A stretch of DNA of 64,000 nt, from the NCBI RefSeq assembly GCF_002101585.1, contig NZ_LQOT01000073.1:1-64000 (forward strand). Direction: 5' to 3'. The position numbers were made by a program, and so were the translations under genes. This document shows, piece after piece, positions 1 to 8,473 of this stretch. Position 1 is the stretch's first letter. Each line of letters starts with the position of its first letter. Below the pieces are notes generated by a model. That model did not search any database. It was not told the origin of the DNA and worked only from the letters and a program-made list of their open reading frames with translations. Source of the DNA: Mycolicibacter engbaekii (lineage in GTDB: Bacteria; Actinomycetota; Actinomycetes; Mycobacteriales; Mycobacteriaceae).

Positions 1-3000
1 ACCCCGGTGCTCGATGCGGACTACTGGGCGGCCAACGTGCGCAAACCCGCACTGGTCAACCAGGCCGTCGCCGCCGCTGCGGCCGACCATGACACCTTCA
101 TCGAAATCAGCCCGCACCCCCTGCTGACCCACACCATCAGCGAAGCCGCCGAAGCCGCCACCGCCGAGCCGGTGACCGTGGGGGCGACGCTTCGGCGAGG
201 CGACGACGAGACCCTGAGCTTCCACATCCAAGTCGCCGAACTCGGCTACCAGACCGGCGCCGGCGGGTTCGTCGAGCTGCCCACCACGCCCTGGCTGCAC
301 ACCCGGCACTGGCTGCCGGCCCCCGAGCGGGCGATGCAGGCACCGGATGTCCATCCGCTGCTCGGCGTGCACGTCGAGTTGCTCACCGGCGGCGAGCACG
401 TCTGGCAGAACGAGCTGAGCACCGCGGCGATGCCGTGGCTGGCCGAGCACCCGGTGCACGGACAGGCCGTTGCGCCCGCAGCGGCCCTGATCGAGATGGT
501 CGTGGCCGCCGGCAGCCAGGCACTGGGCACCCCCGCCGAGTCGATCGAGGTGACCGGCCTGCAGATCGAGCAGCCGCTGGTGCTCGACGACACCACTCAG
601 CTCACCACCACCCTGCGCGGGGCGCCCACCCAGGCACAGATCGAGATCCACGCCCGCGCGGCCGGGGAAGCATGGTCGCGATACGCCGTCGCCGATGTCG
701 CCGTGGCACCGGCGCAACGCGCGGTCGAGCCGGCCCCCCAACAGCGCACGTTCACGCTGCCCGACCCGGGCTCCGGCGCCCATCCGGCCTACCGGCTCCC
801 CCCGGCCGTGCTCGACGCCGCGCTGCGGAAGCTGGCGGCCGGTGTCGAGGCCGTGCAGCCCGGCCACGACGCCGACGGTGCGGGGTACGCGCCGGCCGCG
901 GTCGCCGCGGTGCGGGTGTTCGCACCTGCCGGACGCCCGGTGCGCGGCCACGCCGAACTGAGCCTTGCCGACGACAACGCGGTGCGGGGCCGTCTGGTCC
1001 TGACCGACGACTCGGGTGCCCCGTGCGCCGAGCTCGCCGGCGTCGAACTGCGGCCCATCGATCCGCGCTCGTTGCGGGTGCCACTGGACCAGAAGACCTT
1101 CGCCACCGAGTGGGCGCCGGCGATCACTACGCCGGACGGCGCCACGGCGGCAGCCGGCAGCTGGCTGCTGCTGCGCGAGCCGTCCACCGGCGAGCTCGCC
1201 GAGCACCTCGCGGCCCGCCTGGGCGGGCCCGACCGCACCGTGTTCACCGGGGAGTTCACCGACGGACCCGCCCTGAACGAGGCGATCGAGCGCGCCGCCG
1301 CGGACCCCGCGCATCCGCCCGCCGGCATCGTCGTCCTGCTCGAACGCAGCGAATTCGCCGGGACCGATCCGGACAGCGCACTGGCGCGGGCCCGTGAACT
1401 GGTCTGGACGGCGTGGTCGGTGGCCCGGGCCGCCGTCGCCGGCTGGACCGACGCGTCCGCGGGCAGCAAGCCGCGACTGTGGGTGGTCAGCAGCGGTGGG
1501 CTGGCCTTCGGCGGCGACGAACCCGGCGATCCCGCCATCGGGGCGCTCAAAGGCGTGGTCCGCACCTGGCGCTTCCCCGGCGAACTGGCCCGCGTCCTCG
1601 CCGACGAGCCGGACCTGGGCGCCACCCTGGTCGACCTCGACCCCGCCCAGGGCACCGCGGACCGCGCCGATGCCCTGCTGGCCGAACTGGGCGCCCCGCT
1701 GCGCGACGACGTGATCGCCTGGCGCAACGGTCAGCGCTACACCGAGCGGCTGATCCGGGCGGCGCTCGACGGCGCCGGGGATGCCCCGGGCGACGATGCC
1801 GGCCACGCCACGGTCCGTGCGGACGGCTCCTATCTGCTCACCGGTGGGCTGGGCGGCTTGGGCACCGTGGTGGCGCGCTGGCTGGCCGAGCGCGGTGCCG
1901 GACGGATCGTGCTCAACGGCCGCAGCGAGCCGTCGCAAGCCCAGCGTGCCGTGCTGGCGGAACTGGGCGCGCAGACCGAGGTCGTCTTCGTCGCCGGCGA
2001 CATCAGCGCACCGGGTGTGGCCGATCAGCTGGTGGCCGCTGCGCAGGAGACGGGCCGGCCGTTGCGCGGCGTCGTCCACGCGGCCGGTGTGCTGGGGGAT
2101 GGCCTGGTGAGCGCCGTGACGCCGGAGAGCCTGGCCGATGTCTGGTCGGCCAAGGCCGTCGGCGCCGCCCGCCTGCACGCGGCTACCGCAACCGCCGAGC
2201 TCGACTGGTGGGTGGGCTTTTCCTCCATGGCCGCCCTGCTGGGGCTGCCCGGCCAGCTCGGCTACGCCACCTCCAATGCCTGGCTGGACGCCCTGATGGC
2301 GTGGCGGCACGCCTCCGGCCTGCCCGCGACCGCTATCAACTGGGGCCAGTGGTCCGATGTGGGGCTGGGCCGGTCGATGACGCTGAGCGTGCTGGACCCG
2401 ATCAACCCGGACGAAGGCATCGAGGCGCTCGACGCGGTGCTGGCGGCCGACGCCGGCCGGATCGGCGCCCGGGTCGGGGTGGGACGGCTGCGCATCGACC
2501 GCGCGGTCGCCACGTCGCCGGAATTCCGCGACCTGACCTTCTTCGAGTCGCTCGTCGCCGAGGCCGGCGTGGCAATCGGTGCTGCTGAGGCCGGTGAGGT
2601 TTCCGCGGGCGGCGGCGCCGACACCTCGGCGACCGGCGCGCCGGACTGGTCGGCCATTCCCGCCGACCAGAGGCGCGATGAGCTGGTGGTCAGGCTGCAG
2701 GCTATCTTGGCTCGCGAACTGCGCACGTCGGTGACGGCGATCGATGTGGACCAGCCCTTCCCGGAGATGGGGCTGGATTCGATGATCGCGATGACCGTGC
2801 TGAAAGAGACACAACAGTTGGTGGGGGTGGATTTGTCGGCGTCAATGCTGTGGAATCACCCCAGCATCTCAGCGTTGGCGACGCACCTGGTGGGGCTGCT
2901 GGCGTCGCACTACGCCGAGCCGGACAGCACAGCAGGTCAAGACGACGACGATCTGGGGTTCGGCTCATCCGGCGGCGTGCTGGACGAGTTGTTCGATCAG

Positions 3001-3042
3001 GTCGAGTCGGCTTCGACCGGGAGCGAGAGCGGTATTTATTGA
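1..3042 (+). CDS. Type I modular polyketide synthase, 3' part (AT end-DH-KR-ACP), truncated by the window edge
   Basis: The reading frame is open from base 1, so the start lies outside the window. What is seen: the end of an acyltransferase domain (EISPHPLLTH), a dehydratase-like region with an HxxxGxxxxP motif (HPVHGQAVAP, about base 448), a ketoreductase with a GGLGGLG dinucleotide motif (about base 1843) and an SSM...YATSN active-site region, and an ACP with GLDSM (serine near base 2776). There is no enoylreductase. The DH looks degenerate: compared with the next PKS it lacks about 40-45 residues that carry the GLQHGPAF element, and the usual DxxxQ reads DAALR. The stop overlaps the next start (TGATG), so translation is probably coupled. 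By position it is a PpsB/PpsC-like module that elongates a phthiocerol-type chain (inference); the missing 5' part would decide. Confidence 0.85.
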   Translation, partial: TPVLDADYWAANVRKPALVNQAVAAAAADHDTFIEISPHPLLTHTISEAAEAATAEPVTVGATLRRGDDETLSFHIQVAELGYQTGAGGFVELPTTPWLHTRHWLPAPERAMQAPDVHPLLGVHVELLTGGEHVWQNELSTAAMPWLAEHPVHGQAVAPAAALIEMVVAAGSQALGTPAESIEVTGLQIEQPLVLDDTTQLTTTLRGAPTQAQIEIHARAAGEAWSRYAVADVAVAPAQRAVEPAPQQRTFTLPDPGSGAHPAYRLPPAVLDAALRKLAAGVEAVQPGHDADGAGYAPAAVAAVRVFAPAGRPVRGHAELSLADDNAVRGRLVLTDDSGAPCAELAGVELRPIDPRSLRVPLDQKTFATEWAPAITTPDGATAAAGSWLLLREPSTGELAEHLAARLGGPDRTVFTGEFTDGPALNEAIERAAADPAHPPAGIVVLLERSEFAGTDPDSALARARELVWTAWSVARAAVAGWTDASAGSKPRLWVVSSGGLAFGGDEPGDPAIGALKGVVRTWRFPGELARVLADEPDLGATLVDLDPAQGTADRADALLAELGAPLRDDVIAWRNGQRYTERLIRAALDGAGDAPGDDAGHATVRADGSYLLTGGLGGLGTVVARWLAERGAGRIVLNGRSEPSQAQRAVLAELGAQTEVVFVAGDISAPGVADQLVAAAQETGRPLRGVVHAAGVLGDGLVSAVTPESLADVWSAKAVGAARLHAATATAELDWWVGFSSMAALLGLPGQLGYATSNAWLDALMAWRHASGLPATAINWGQWSDVGLGRSMTLSVLDPINPDEGIEALDAVLAADAGRIGARVGVGRLRIDRAVATSPEFRDLTFFESLVAEAGVAIGAAEAGEVSAGGGADTSATGAPDWSAIPADQRRDELVVRLQAILARELRTSVTAIDVDQPFPEMGLDSMIAMTVLKETQQLVGVDLSASMLWNHPSISALATHLVGLLASHYAEPDSTAGQDDDDLGFGSSGGVLDELFDQVESASTGSESGIY

Positions 3043-6000
3043 TGACGACGATCTTCAACAGGATCTCGGCCATGAGCGCCGAGAAACGGGGGGCGCTGAC
3101 CGAGCAGTTCGACAAGGCGTCGCGGATCGCGGCCGCCGAGCCGATCGCGGTCGTGGGGATCGGCTGCCGCTTCCCGGGTGGCGCCTCGGGCCCGGACGCC
3201 TACTGGGACCTGTTGAAGACCGGTCGCGACGCCATCACCGAGATCCCCGCGGATCGCTGGGACGCCGAGGAGTACTACGACCCGGACCCGCTGGCACCGG
3301 GCCGGATGTCGTCGAAGTGGGGCGGCTTCCTCTCCGATGTCGCCGGGTTCGACGCCGACTTCTTCGGCATCTCGCCGCGCGAAGCCGAGGCCATGGACCC
3401 CCAGCAGCGCCTGATGCTGGAAGTGGCCTGGGAAGCACTCGAACACGCCGGGATGCCGCCGGCAACCCTGTCCGGGATCCGGTCCGCGGTCATGATGGGC
3501 GTGTACTACACCGAGTATCAAGGCATTTCAGCGGCCAACCCGGATGCCATCGACGGCTACTCGGCCACCGGTAACGCGCACGCCGTCGCGGTGGGCCGGA
3601 TCGCCTACCTGCTGGGTCTGCGCGGGCCGGCCGTGGCGATGGACTCGGCGTGCTCGTCATCGCTGGTCACCATCCACATGGCCTGCCAGAGTCTGCGCCT
3701 GCGCGAGAGCGACCTGGCCCTGGCCGGCGGGGTCAGCCTGATCCTGCGGCCGGAGACCCAGATCGCCATGGCCAAGTGGGGAATGCTGTCTCCACGCGGC
3801 CGATGCCACACCTTCGACGCCGGAGCGGACGGCTTCGTGCGCGGCGAAGGGGCGGGCGTCGTGGTCCTCAAACGCCTGACCGACGCCATCCGCGACGGCG
3901 ACCGGGTGCTTGCGGTGGTGCGCGGCTCGGCGATCAACCAGGACGGCAAGTCCAACGGTTTGACCGCGCCGAACACCATCGCCCAGATCGACGCGATCAC
4001 CCGGGCGCTGCGCAGCGCCGACGTCGCTGCCAACTCGGTGAACCTGATCGAAACCCACGGCACTGGAACGGCTTTGGGCGACCCCATCGAATTCGAGGCG
4101 TTGGCCGACGTCTACGGGCGCGGTGCGGCGAAATGCGCACTCGGTGCGGTCAAGACTAATATCGGCCACCTGGAGGCAGCCGCCGGGATTGCCGGATTCA
4201 TCAAGGCCGCGCTGTCGGTTCAGCGCGGACAGATCCCGCCGAACCGCAACTTCTCCACCTGGAACCCGGCGATCGACCCGAGTCCCACGCGGCTGTTCGT
4301 GCCCACCGAGATGACCCCGTGGCCGGCCACCGAGGGTCCGCGACGCGCCGCGGTGTCGTCGTTCGGGCTCGGCGGAACCAACGCGCACGTCGTGCTCGAG
4401 CAGGGACCCGACCCGGTCCCGTCGCCGGCGCCGGCCGAGCCGGTCGCCACCTTGGTGGTGTCGGGCAAGACCGAGCAGCGGGTGGCGGAATGGGCCGCCA
4501 CACTTGCCGACTGGATGGCCGGCCCGGGCGCCGCGGTCCCGCTGGCCGACATCGCCCGCACGCTCAACCACCACCGCAGCCGCTACGCCAAGTTCGCCAC
4601 CGTCTGTGCCCGCGACACCGAGCAGGCGCTGGCCGGGCTGCGGGCGGTCGCCGGCGGCTACCCGGCACCCGGGGTGGTCGGCACGCGCGCCGAATCCCGC
4701 GGCAAGGGCACCGTATTCCTCTACTCGGGCCAGGGATCCCAATGGGCCGGGATGGGCCGGCAGCTGCTGATCGACGAGCCGGCCTTCGCCGCCGCCGTCG
4801 ACGAGCTCGAACCGGATTTTGTTGCCCAGGTCGGGTTTTCGCTGCGCGGGGTGCTGGAATCCGGAGAGCCGGTGGTCGGTATCGACCGCATTCAACCGGT
4901 GCTGGTGGGCATGCAGCTGGCGCTGACCGCGCTGTGGCGGTCCCACGGAGTCGAACCGGATGCGGTGATCGGGCATTCGATGGGCGAGGTGGCCGCCGCC
5001 GTGGTGGCCGGTGCACTGAGTCCCGCCGACGGCCTCAAAGTGATCGCCACCCGGTCTGAGCTGATGGCGCGGTTGTCCGGGCAGGGCGCGATGGCGCTGC
5101 TCGAGCTCGACGCCGAGTCCGCCGAGAAGCTGGTCGCCGAGCACCCCGACATCGCCGTGGCCGTGTACGCGGCACCCCAGCAGACCGTGATCGCCGGCCC
5201 GCCGGACCAGGTCGATGCGGTGGTCGCGGTGGTGGACGCCCAGGGCAAGCTGGCCCGGCGCGTCGAGGTGGACGTGGCATCGCACCACCGGACCGTGGAC
5301 CCGATCCTCGACGAGCTGCGCACCGCGCTGGCTGACCTCAAGCCGTCGGCGCCGAAGATCCCGCTGATCAGCACCGTGGGCCAAACGGCAACCGAGACAC
5401 CGACTTTCGATGCCGACTATTGGGTGCGCAATTTGCGCAACCCGGTGCGGTTCGGCCGGGCCGTGACCGCCGCCGCTGCCGGCCACGCCACCTTCGTGGA
5501 GGTCAGCCCGCATCCGCTGCTCAGCCACGCCATCAACGGCAACCTTGAGACGGCACGCCCTGCCGGCGACAGCACCGTGACCGGCACCCTGCTGCGCGAC
5601 CAGCCCGAGGCCCTGAGCTTCCACACGAACCTGGCCGCCGCCGCGCCGCCGCCGGCGCAGGCGCCGCAACCCGACGGTGGCCTGGGCCGCGTAGACCTGC
5701 CGGCGCGGCCGTGGCAGCACGTGCGGTACTGGGCGGCGCCGGTGGCGTCCAACCGGAACTCCGCCGACGCGCACCCGCTGTTGGGTACGCACGTCGAGCT
5801 TCCGTCTGGACACGGTCACGTCTGGCAGGCCGACGTGGGCACCGAGCTCGTCGCGTGGATGGCCCACCACAAGGTGCACGGCCAGATCGTCATGCCGGCC
5901 ACCGGGTTCGCCGAGATGGCGCTGGCGGCAGCCGGACAGGCGCTGGGCCTGCCGCCCTCCGCGGTCGCCGTGGACCGGGTCGAAGTCGAACAGATGCTGC

Positions 6001-7286
6001 GCGTCGATGAGCGGACCGAGGTGACCACCCGGCTGCTGCACGACACCGACGGCTCCGACGAGCTGCGCATCGAGATACATTCCCGTCCCGCCGGCGGCGG
6101 CTGGTCCCGGCACGCCGTCGCCCGGGCCGTGGCCGCACCGGCCGGCCAACCGCAGCCTCGCACAGCGGCACCGGCGAGCGGGGGCACCGCGCTGTCCCCG
6201 GCGGACCTCTACACGGCGCTGCGCCGGACCGGTCTGCAGCACGGCCCGGCGTTCGCGGCGCTGACCCGCATCGTGCGCAAGCCCGGTGGCGTTTCGGAGG
6301 CCGAGATCGTGCTGCCCGACGAGGCGACCGGGCACCGCGGCTACCGCATCCACCCGGTGATGCTCGACGCCGCCCTGCAATGCCTGGCCGCCGCGCTGCC
6401 CGACGAGTCGCTGAGCGGAGCCTCCGACGCCACCTACCTGCCGGTGGCCGTGGAGACCATCCGGATCTTCGGCGATGTCGGCCGGCGCGCCCGCGGCCAC
6501 GCCGAGGTGCTCAACCACGACGACGACGGGATCACCGGGCGCGTCACCCTGACCGACGACACCGGGACGGTCACCGCCGAGCTCTCCGGGATCTACCTGC
6601 AGCGCGTGCAGCGCCGCACCGTCCCGTTGCCGCTGAGCCAGAAGATCTTCGACACCGAGTGGCTCGAGGCTCCCGGCCCCGCCCAGCCCCCGTCAGCCGC
6701 CGACGGAAGCTGGCTGGTGCTCACCGACGGCCCCGAAAGCCAAGCCCTGGCAGCCGATTTCGCCGACCGGTTCAGCTCGCCGGACCGCCGCGTGATCACC
6801 GCGGACCTGACCAGCGAACCAGCGGTGCGGGAGGCCTTCGCGCAGACCGCCGGCGATCCCGACCGGCCCCCGGTGGGCGTCGTCGTGCTGGCCGCCCGCA
6901 GCGACTTCGACGGCACGGAGGCGGGCAACGATCCGGCCCGCGGTCGCGACCTGGCCTGGTCGGTCGCCTCGACGGTGCGCACCATTGTCGGGGGCTGGCA
7001 CGGCACGGCGCCCCGGCTGTGGCTGGTGGGCCGCAACGGCCTGAGCGTCGACGCCGAGCAGCCCGAACACGGCGATCCGTCGATCTGCGCCCTCAAGGGC
7101 CTGGTGCGGGTGCTGGCCTATGAGCACCCCGATCTGCACACCGCCCTGGTCGACGTGGACGCCCGCACCGACGGCGCCGACCCGGTGGCGGCGTTGATCG
7201 CCGGCTGGGACTGGCCGGCACCGACGACGTGGTGGCCTGGCGCGGCGCGAACCGCTATGTCGAACGCCTCAGGCGGGCCAGCCTGA
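3042..7286 (+). CDS. PpsD-like type I polyketide synthase, N-terminal piece (KS-AT-DH-start of KR), frameshifted
   Basis: Start ATG overlaps the upstream stop. The N terminus (MTTIFNRISAMSAEKRGAL) and KS region resemble PpsD of the DIM/PGL pathway, and the gene sits directly upstream of a PpsE-like gene as ppsD does. KS has DSACSSS (Cys204), ETHGTGT and KTNIGHLEA. AT has GQGSQWAGMG and GHSMGE (Ser646), with a VASHH fingerprint of the kind often linked to methylmalonyl extenders (inference). DH is intact: HKVHGQIVMP (His943) and DAALQ (Asp1109). No ER is seen. The frame fails at about base 7203: an A seems to be missing from a GCC-GAG-CTG stretch, after which about 27 unrelated residues precede a stop at 7286. 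The KR and ACP continue in another frame. It is either an inactivated gene, a sequencing error, or two separate polypeptides. Confidence 0.85.
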   Translation: MTTIFNRISAMSAEKRGALTEQFDKASRIAAAEPIAVVGIGCRFPGGASGPDAYWDLLKTGRDAITEIPADRWDAEEYYDPDPLAPGRMSSKWGGFLSDVAGFDADFFGISPREAEAMDPQQRLMLEVAWEALEHAGMPPATLSGIRSAVMMGVYYTEYQGISAANPDAIDGYSATGNAHAVAVGRIAYLLGLRGPAVAMDSACSSSLVTIHMACQSLRLRESDLALAGGVSLILRPETQIAMAKWGMLSPRGRCHTFDAGADGFVRGEGAGVVVLKRLTDAIRDGDRVLAVVRGSAINQDGKSNGLTAPNTIAQIDAITRALRSADVAANSVNLIETHGTGTALGDPIEFEALADVYGRGAAKCALGAVKTNIGHLEAAAGIAGFIKAALSVQRGQIPPNRNFSTWNPAIDPSPTRLFVPTEMTPWPATEGPRRAAVSSFGLGGTNAHVVLEQGPDPVPSPAPAEPVATLVVSGKTEQRVAEWAATLADWMAGPGAAVPLADIARTLNHHRSRYAKFATVCARDTEQALAGLRAVAGGYPAPGVVGTRAESRGKGTVFLYSGQGSQWAGMGRQLLIDEPAFAAAVDELEPDFVAQVGFSLRGVLESGEPVVGIDRIQPVLVGMQLALTALWRSHGVEPDAVIGHSMGEVAAAVVAGALSPADGLKVIATRSELMARLSGQGAMALLELDAESAEKLVAEHPDIAVAVYAAPQQTVIAGPPDQVDAVVAVVDAQGKLARRVEVDVASHHRTVDPILDELRTALADLKPSAPKIPLISTVGQTATETPTFDADYWVRNLRNPVRFGRAVTAAAAGHATFVEVSPHPLLSHAINGNLETARPAGDSTVTGTLLRDQPEALSFHTNLAAAAPPPAQAPQPDGGLGRVDLPARPWQHVRYWAAPVASNRNSADAHPLLGTHVELPSGHGHVWQADVGTELVAWMAHHKVHGQIVMPATGFAEMALAAAGQALGLPPSAVAVDRVEVEQMLRVDERTEVTTRLLHDTDGSDELRIEIHSRPAGGGWSRHAVARAVAAPAGQPQPRTAAPASGGTALSPADLYTALRRTGLQHGPAFAALTRIVRKPGGVSEAEIVLPDEATGHRGYRIHPVMLDAALQCLAAALPDESLSGASDATYLPVAVETIRIFGDVGRRARGHAEVLNHDDDGITGRVTLTDDTGTVTAELSGIYLQRVQRRTVPLPLSQKIFDTEWLEAPGPAQPPSAADGSWLVLTDGPESQALAADFADRFSSPDRRVITADLTSEPAVREAFAQTAGDPDRPPVGVVVLAARSDFDGTEAGNDPARGRDLAWSVASTVRTIVGGWHGTAPRLWLVGRNGLSVDAEQPEHGDPSICALKGLVRVLAYEHPDLHTALVDVDARTDGADPVAALIAGWDWPAPTTWWPGAARTAMSNASGGPA
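7203..7204 (+). other. Apparent single-base deletion (frameshift) in the PpsD-like gene
   Basis: Upstream frame reads ...ALIAGWDW, downstream frame reads GLAGTDDVVAWRGANRYVERL. The preceding PKS has LLAELGAPLRDDVIAWRNGQRYTERL at the equivalent place. Restoring one base (GCCGaGCTGGGA) joins both halves into a normal LIAELGLAGTDDVVAWR. No slippery heptamer is visible, so programmed frameshifting has no support. Confidence 0.8.
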
Positions 7287-8473
7287 CCGCGACGGGTGCC
7301 CCGGTCGTGCGGCGCGACGGCGCCTACGTGCTGACCGGCGGTCTGGGCGGTATCGGACTGGTCGTGGCCCGTTGGCTGATCGATCGCGGCGCTGCGCGGA
7401 TCGTGCTCAACAGCCGCTCGCAGCCCTCCGAGGAGCAGCGTGCCGTGCTGGCCGAGCTCGAACAGCGGGCGCAGGTCGCCGTCGTCTCCGGTGATCTGGC
7501 CGCGCCCGGCGTCGCCGAGAGCCTGGTCGCCGCCGCCGAGGAGACCGGGTTGACGCTGCGCGGTGTGATCCACGGCGCCGCCGTCATCGACGATCAGATC
7601 GTGGTCGGCATCGACAAGGAGACGCTGGGCCGGGTGTGGGCGCCCAAGGCGTCGGCGGCGCTGCGGCTGCATGTGGCGACCGCCGGAAAGGACCTGGACT
7701 GGTGGGTCGGGTTCTCCTCGACGTCGTCGCTGCTGGGCGCCCCGGGCCAGGCGGCCTATGCCGCGGCCAGCGCCTGGCTGGACGGCCTGGTGGCGTGGCG
7801 GCGGGCCGCCGGGCTGCCGGCGATCACCATCAACTGGGGCCAGTGGTCCGGGGTGGGCGTCGCCCAGGAGCTGAAGTTCAGTGCGCTGGACCCGATCAGC
7901 CCCGACGAGGGCATGGAGGCGCTGGAGGCGATCCTCGGCGGTGATCTCGGCCGGATCGGTGTCGCGCGGCTGCGGCTGGACCGGGTGGCCGCGGCCTTCC
8001 CGGAGTTGCAGCAGCTCGGATACTTCGCCACCCTGGCCGAGGAGCTCGACCTCGATGCCGAGGACGACGACTGGCCCGGCCCCGAGGGGCTCAAGCAGCT
8101 CGACGCCGCCGAGGCCGCCAAGGCGGTCGTGGCCCGGCTGGGTTCGCGCATCATGGCGATCATGGGCTACCCCAAGGGCAGCGCCATCGACCCGGGGCGG
8201 CCGTTGACCGAGCTCGGAATGGATTCACTGATGGCCGTGCGCATCCGCAACACCGTGCGGGGCGACTTCGGGGTGGAGCCACCGGTGGCGCTGCTGCTGC
8301 AAGGAGCCTCGCTGACCGATCTGGCGGCCGACCTGTCCCGCCAACTCGGTCTGGCGGCGCAGGAAGGCTCAGACGGCGACGGCGACGCCGGGGGCGTTCG
8401 GAGCCGCGCCCAGCAGCGTGCCGCGGCGCGGCAGCGGGCGGCGGCGCGGCGGAAAGTAGGAGATCGTTCGTGA
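7229..8473 (+). CDS. PpsD-like polyketide synthase, C-terminal piece (KR-ACP) after the frameshift
   Basis: Continues the interrupted PKS. The homologous frame can be followed back to about 7205; GTG 7229 is only the first possible start and has no convincing ribosome site. The KR shows GGLGGIG near the N terminus and the FSSTSSLLGAPGQAAYAAASAWLD active-site region, followed by INWGQWSGVG. The ACP carries GMDSLMAV with the phosphopantetheine serine at codon 8225-8227. The coding pattern is intact to the stop, which overlaps the next start (GTGA at 8470). If the frameshift is real, this piece could be made only by reinitiation, and the assembly line would lose its KR and ACP in cis. Confidence 0.8.
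   Translation: MVAWRGANRYVERLRRASLTATGAPVVRRDGAYVLTGGLGGIGLVVARWLIDRGAARIVLNSRSQPSEEQRAVLAELEQRAQVAVVSGDLAAPGVAESLVAAAEETGLTLRGVIHGAAVIDDQIVVGIDKETLGRVWAPKASAALRLHVATAGKDLDWWVGFSSTSSLLGAPGQAAYAAASAWLDGLVAWRRAAGLPAITINWGQWSGVGVAQELKFSALDPISPDEGMEALEAILGGDLGRIGVARLRLDRVAAAFPELQQLGYFATLAEELDLDAEDDDWPGPEGLKQLDAAEAAKAVVARLGSRIMAIMGYPKGSAIDPGRPLTELGMDSLMAVRIRNTVRGDFGVEPPVALLLQGASLTDLAADLSRQLGLAAQEGSDGDGDAGGVRSRAQQRAAARQRAAARRKVGDRS

Noticed and set aside
3657..6518. 953-codon open frame on the minus strand
   Set aside because: Antisense shadow of the PpsD-like PKS. The translation is low-complexity and matches no family; long antisense frames are common in high-GC DNA.
7195..7215. Programmed ribosomal frameshift in the PpsD-like gene
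   Set aside because: No slippery heptamer or downstream pseudoknot was seen; a deletion or sequence error explains it better.
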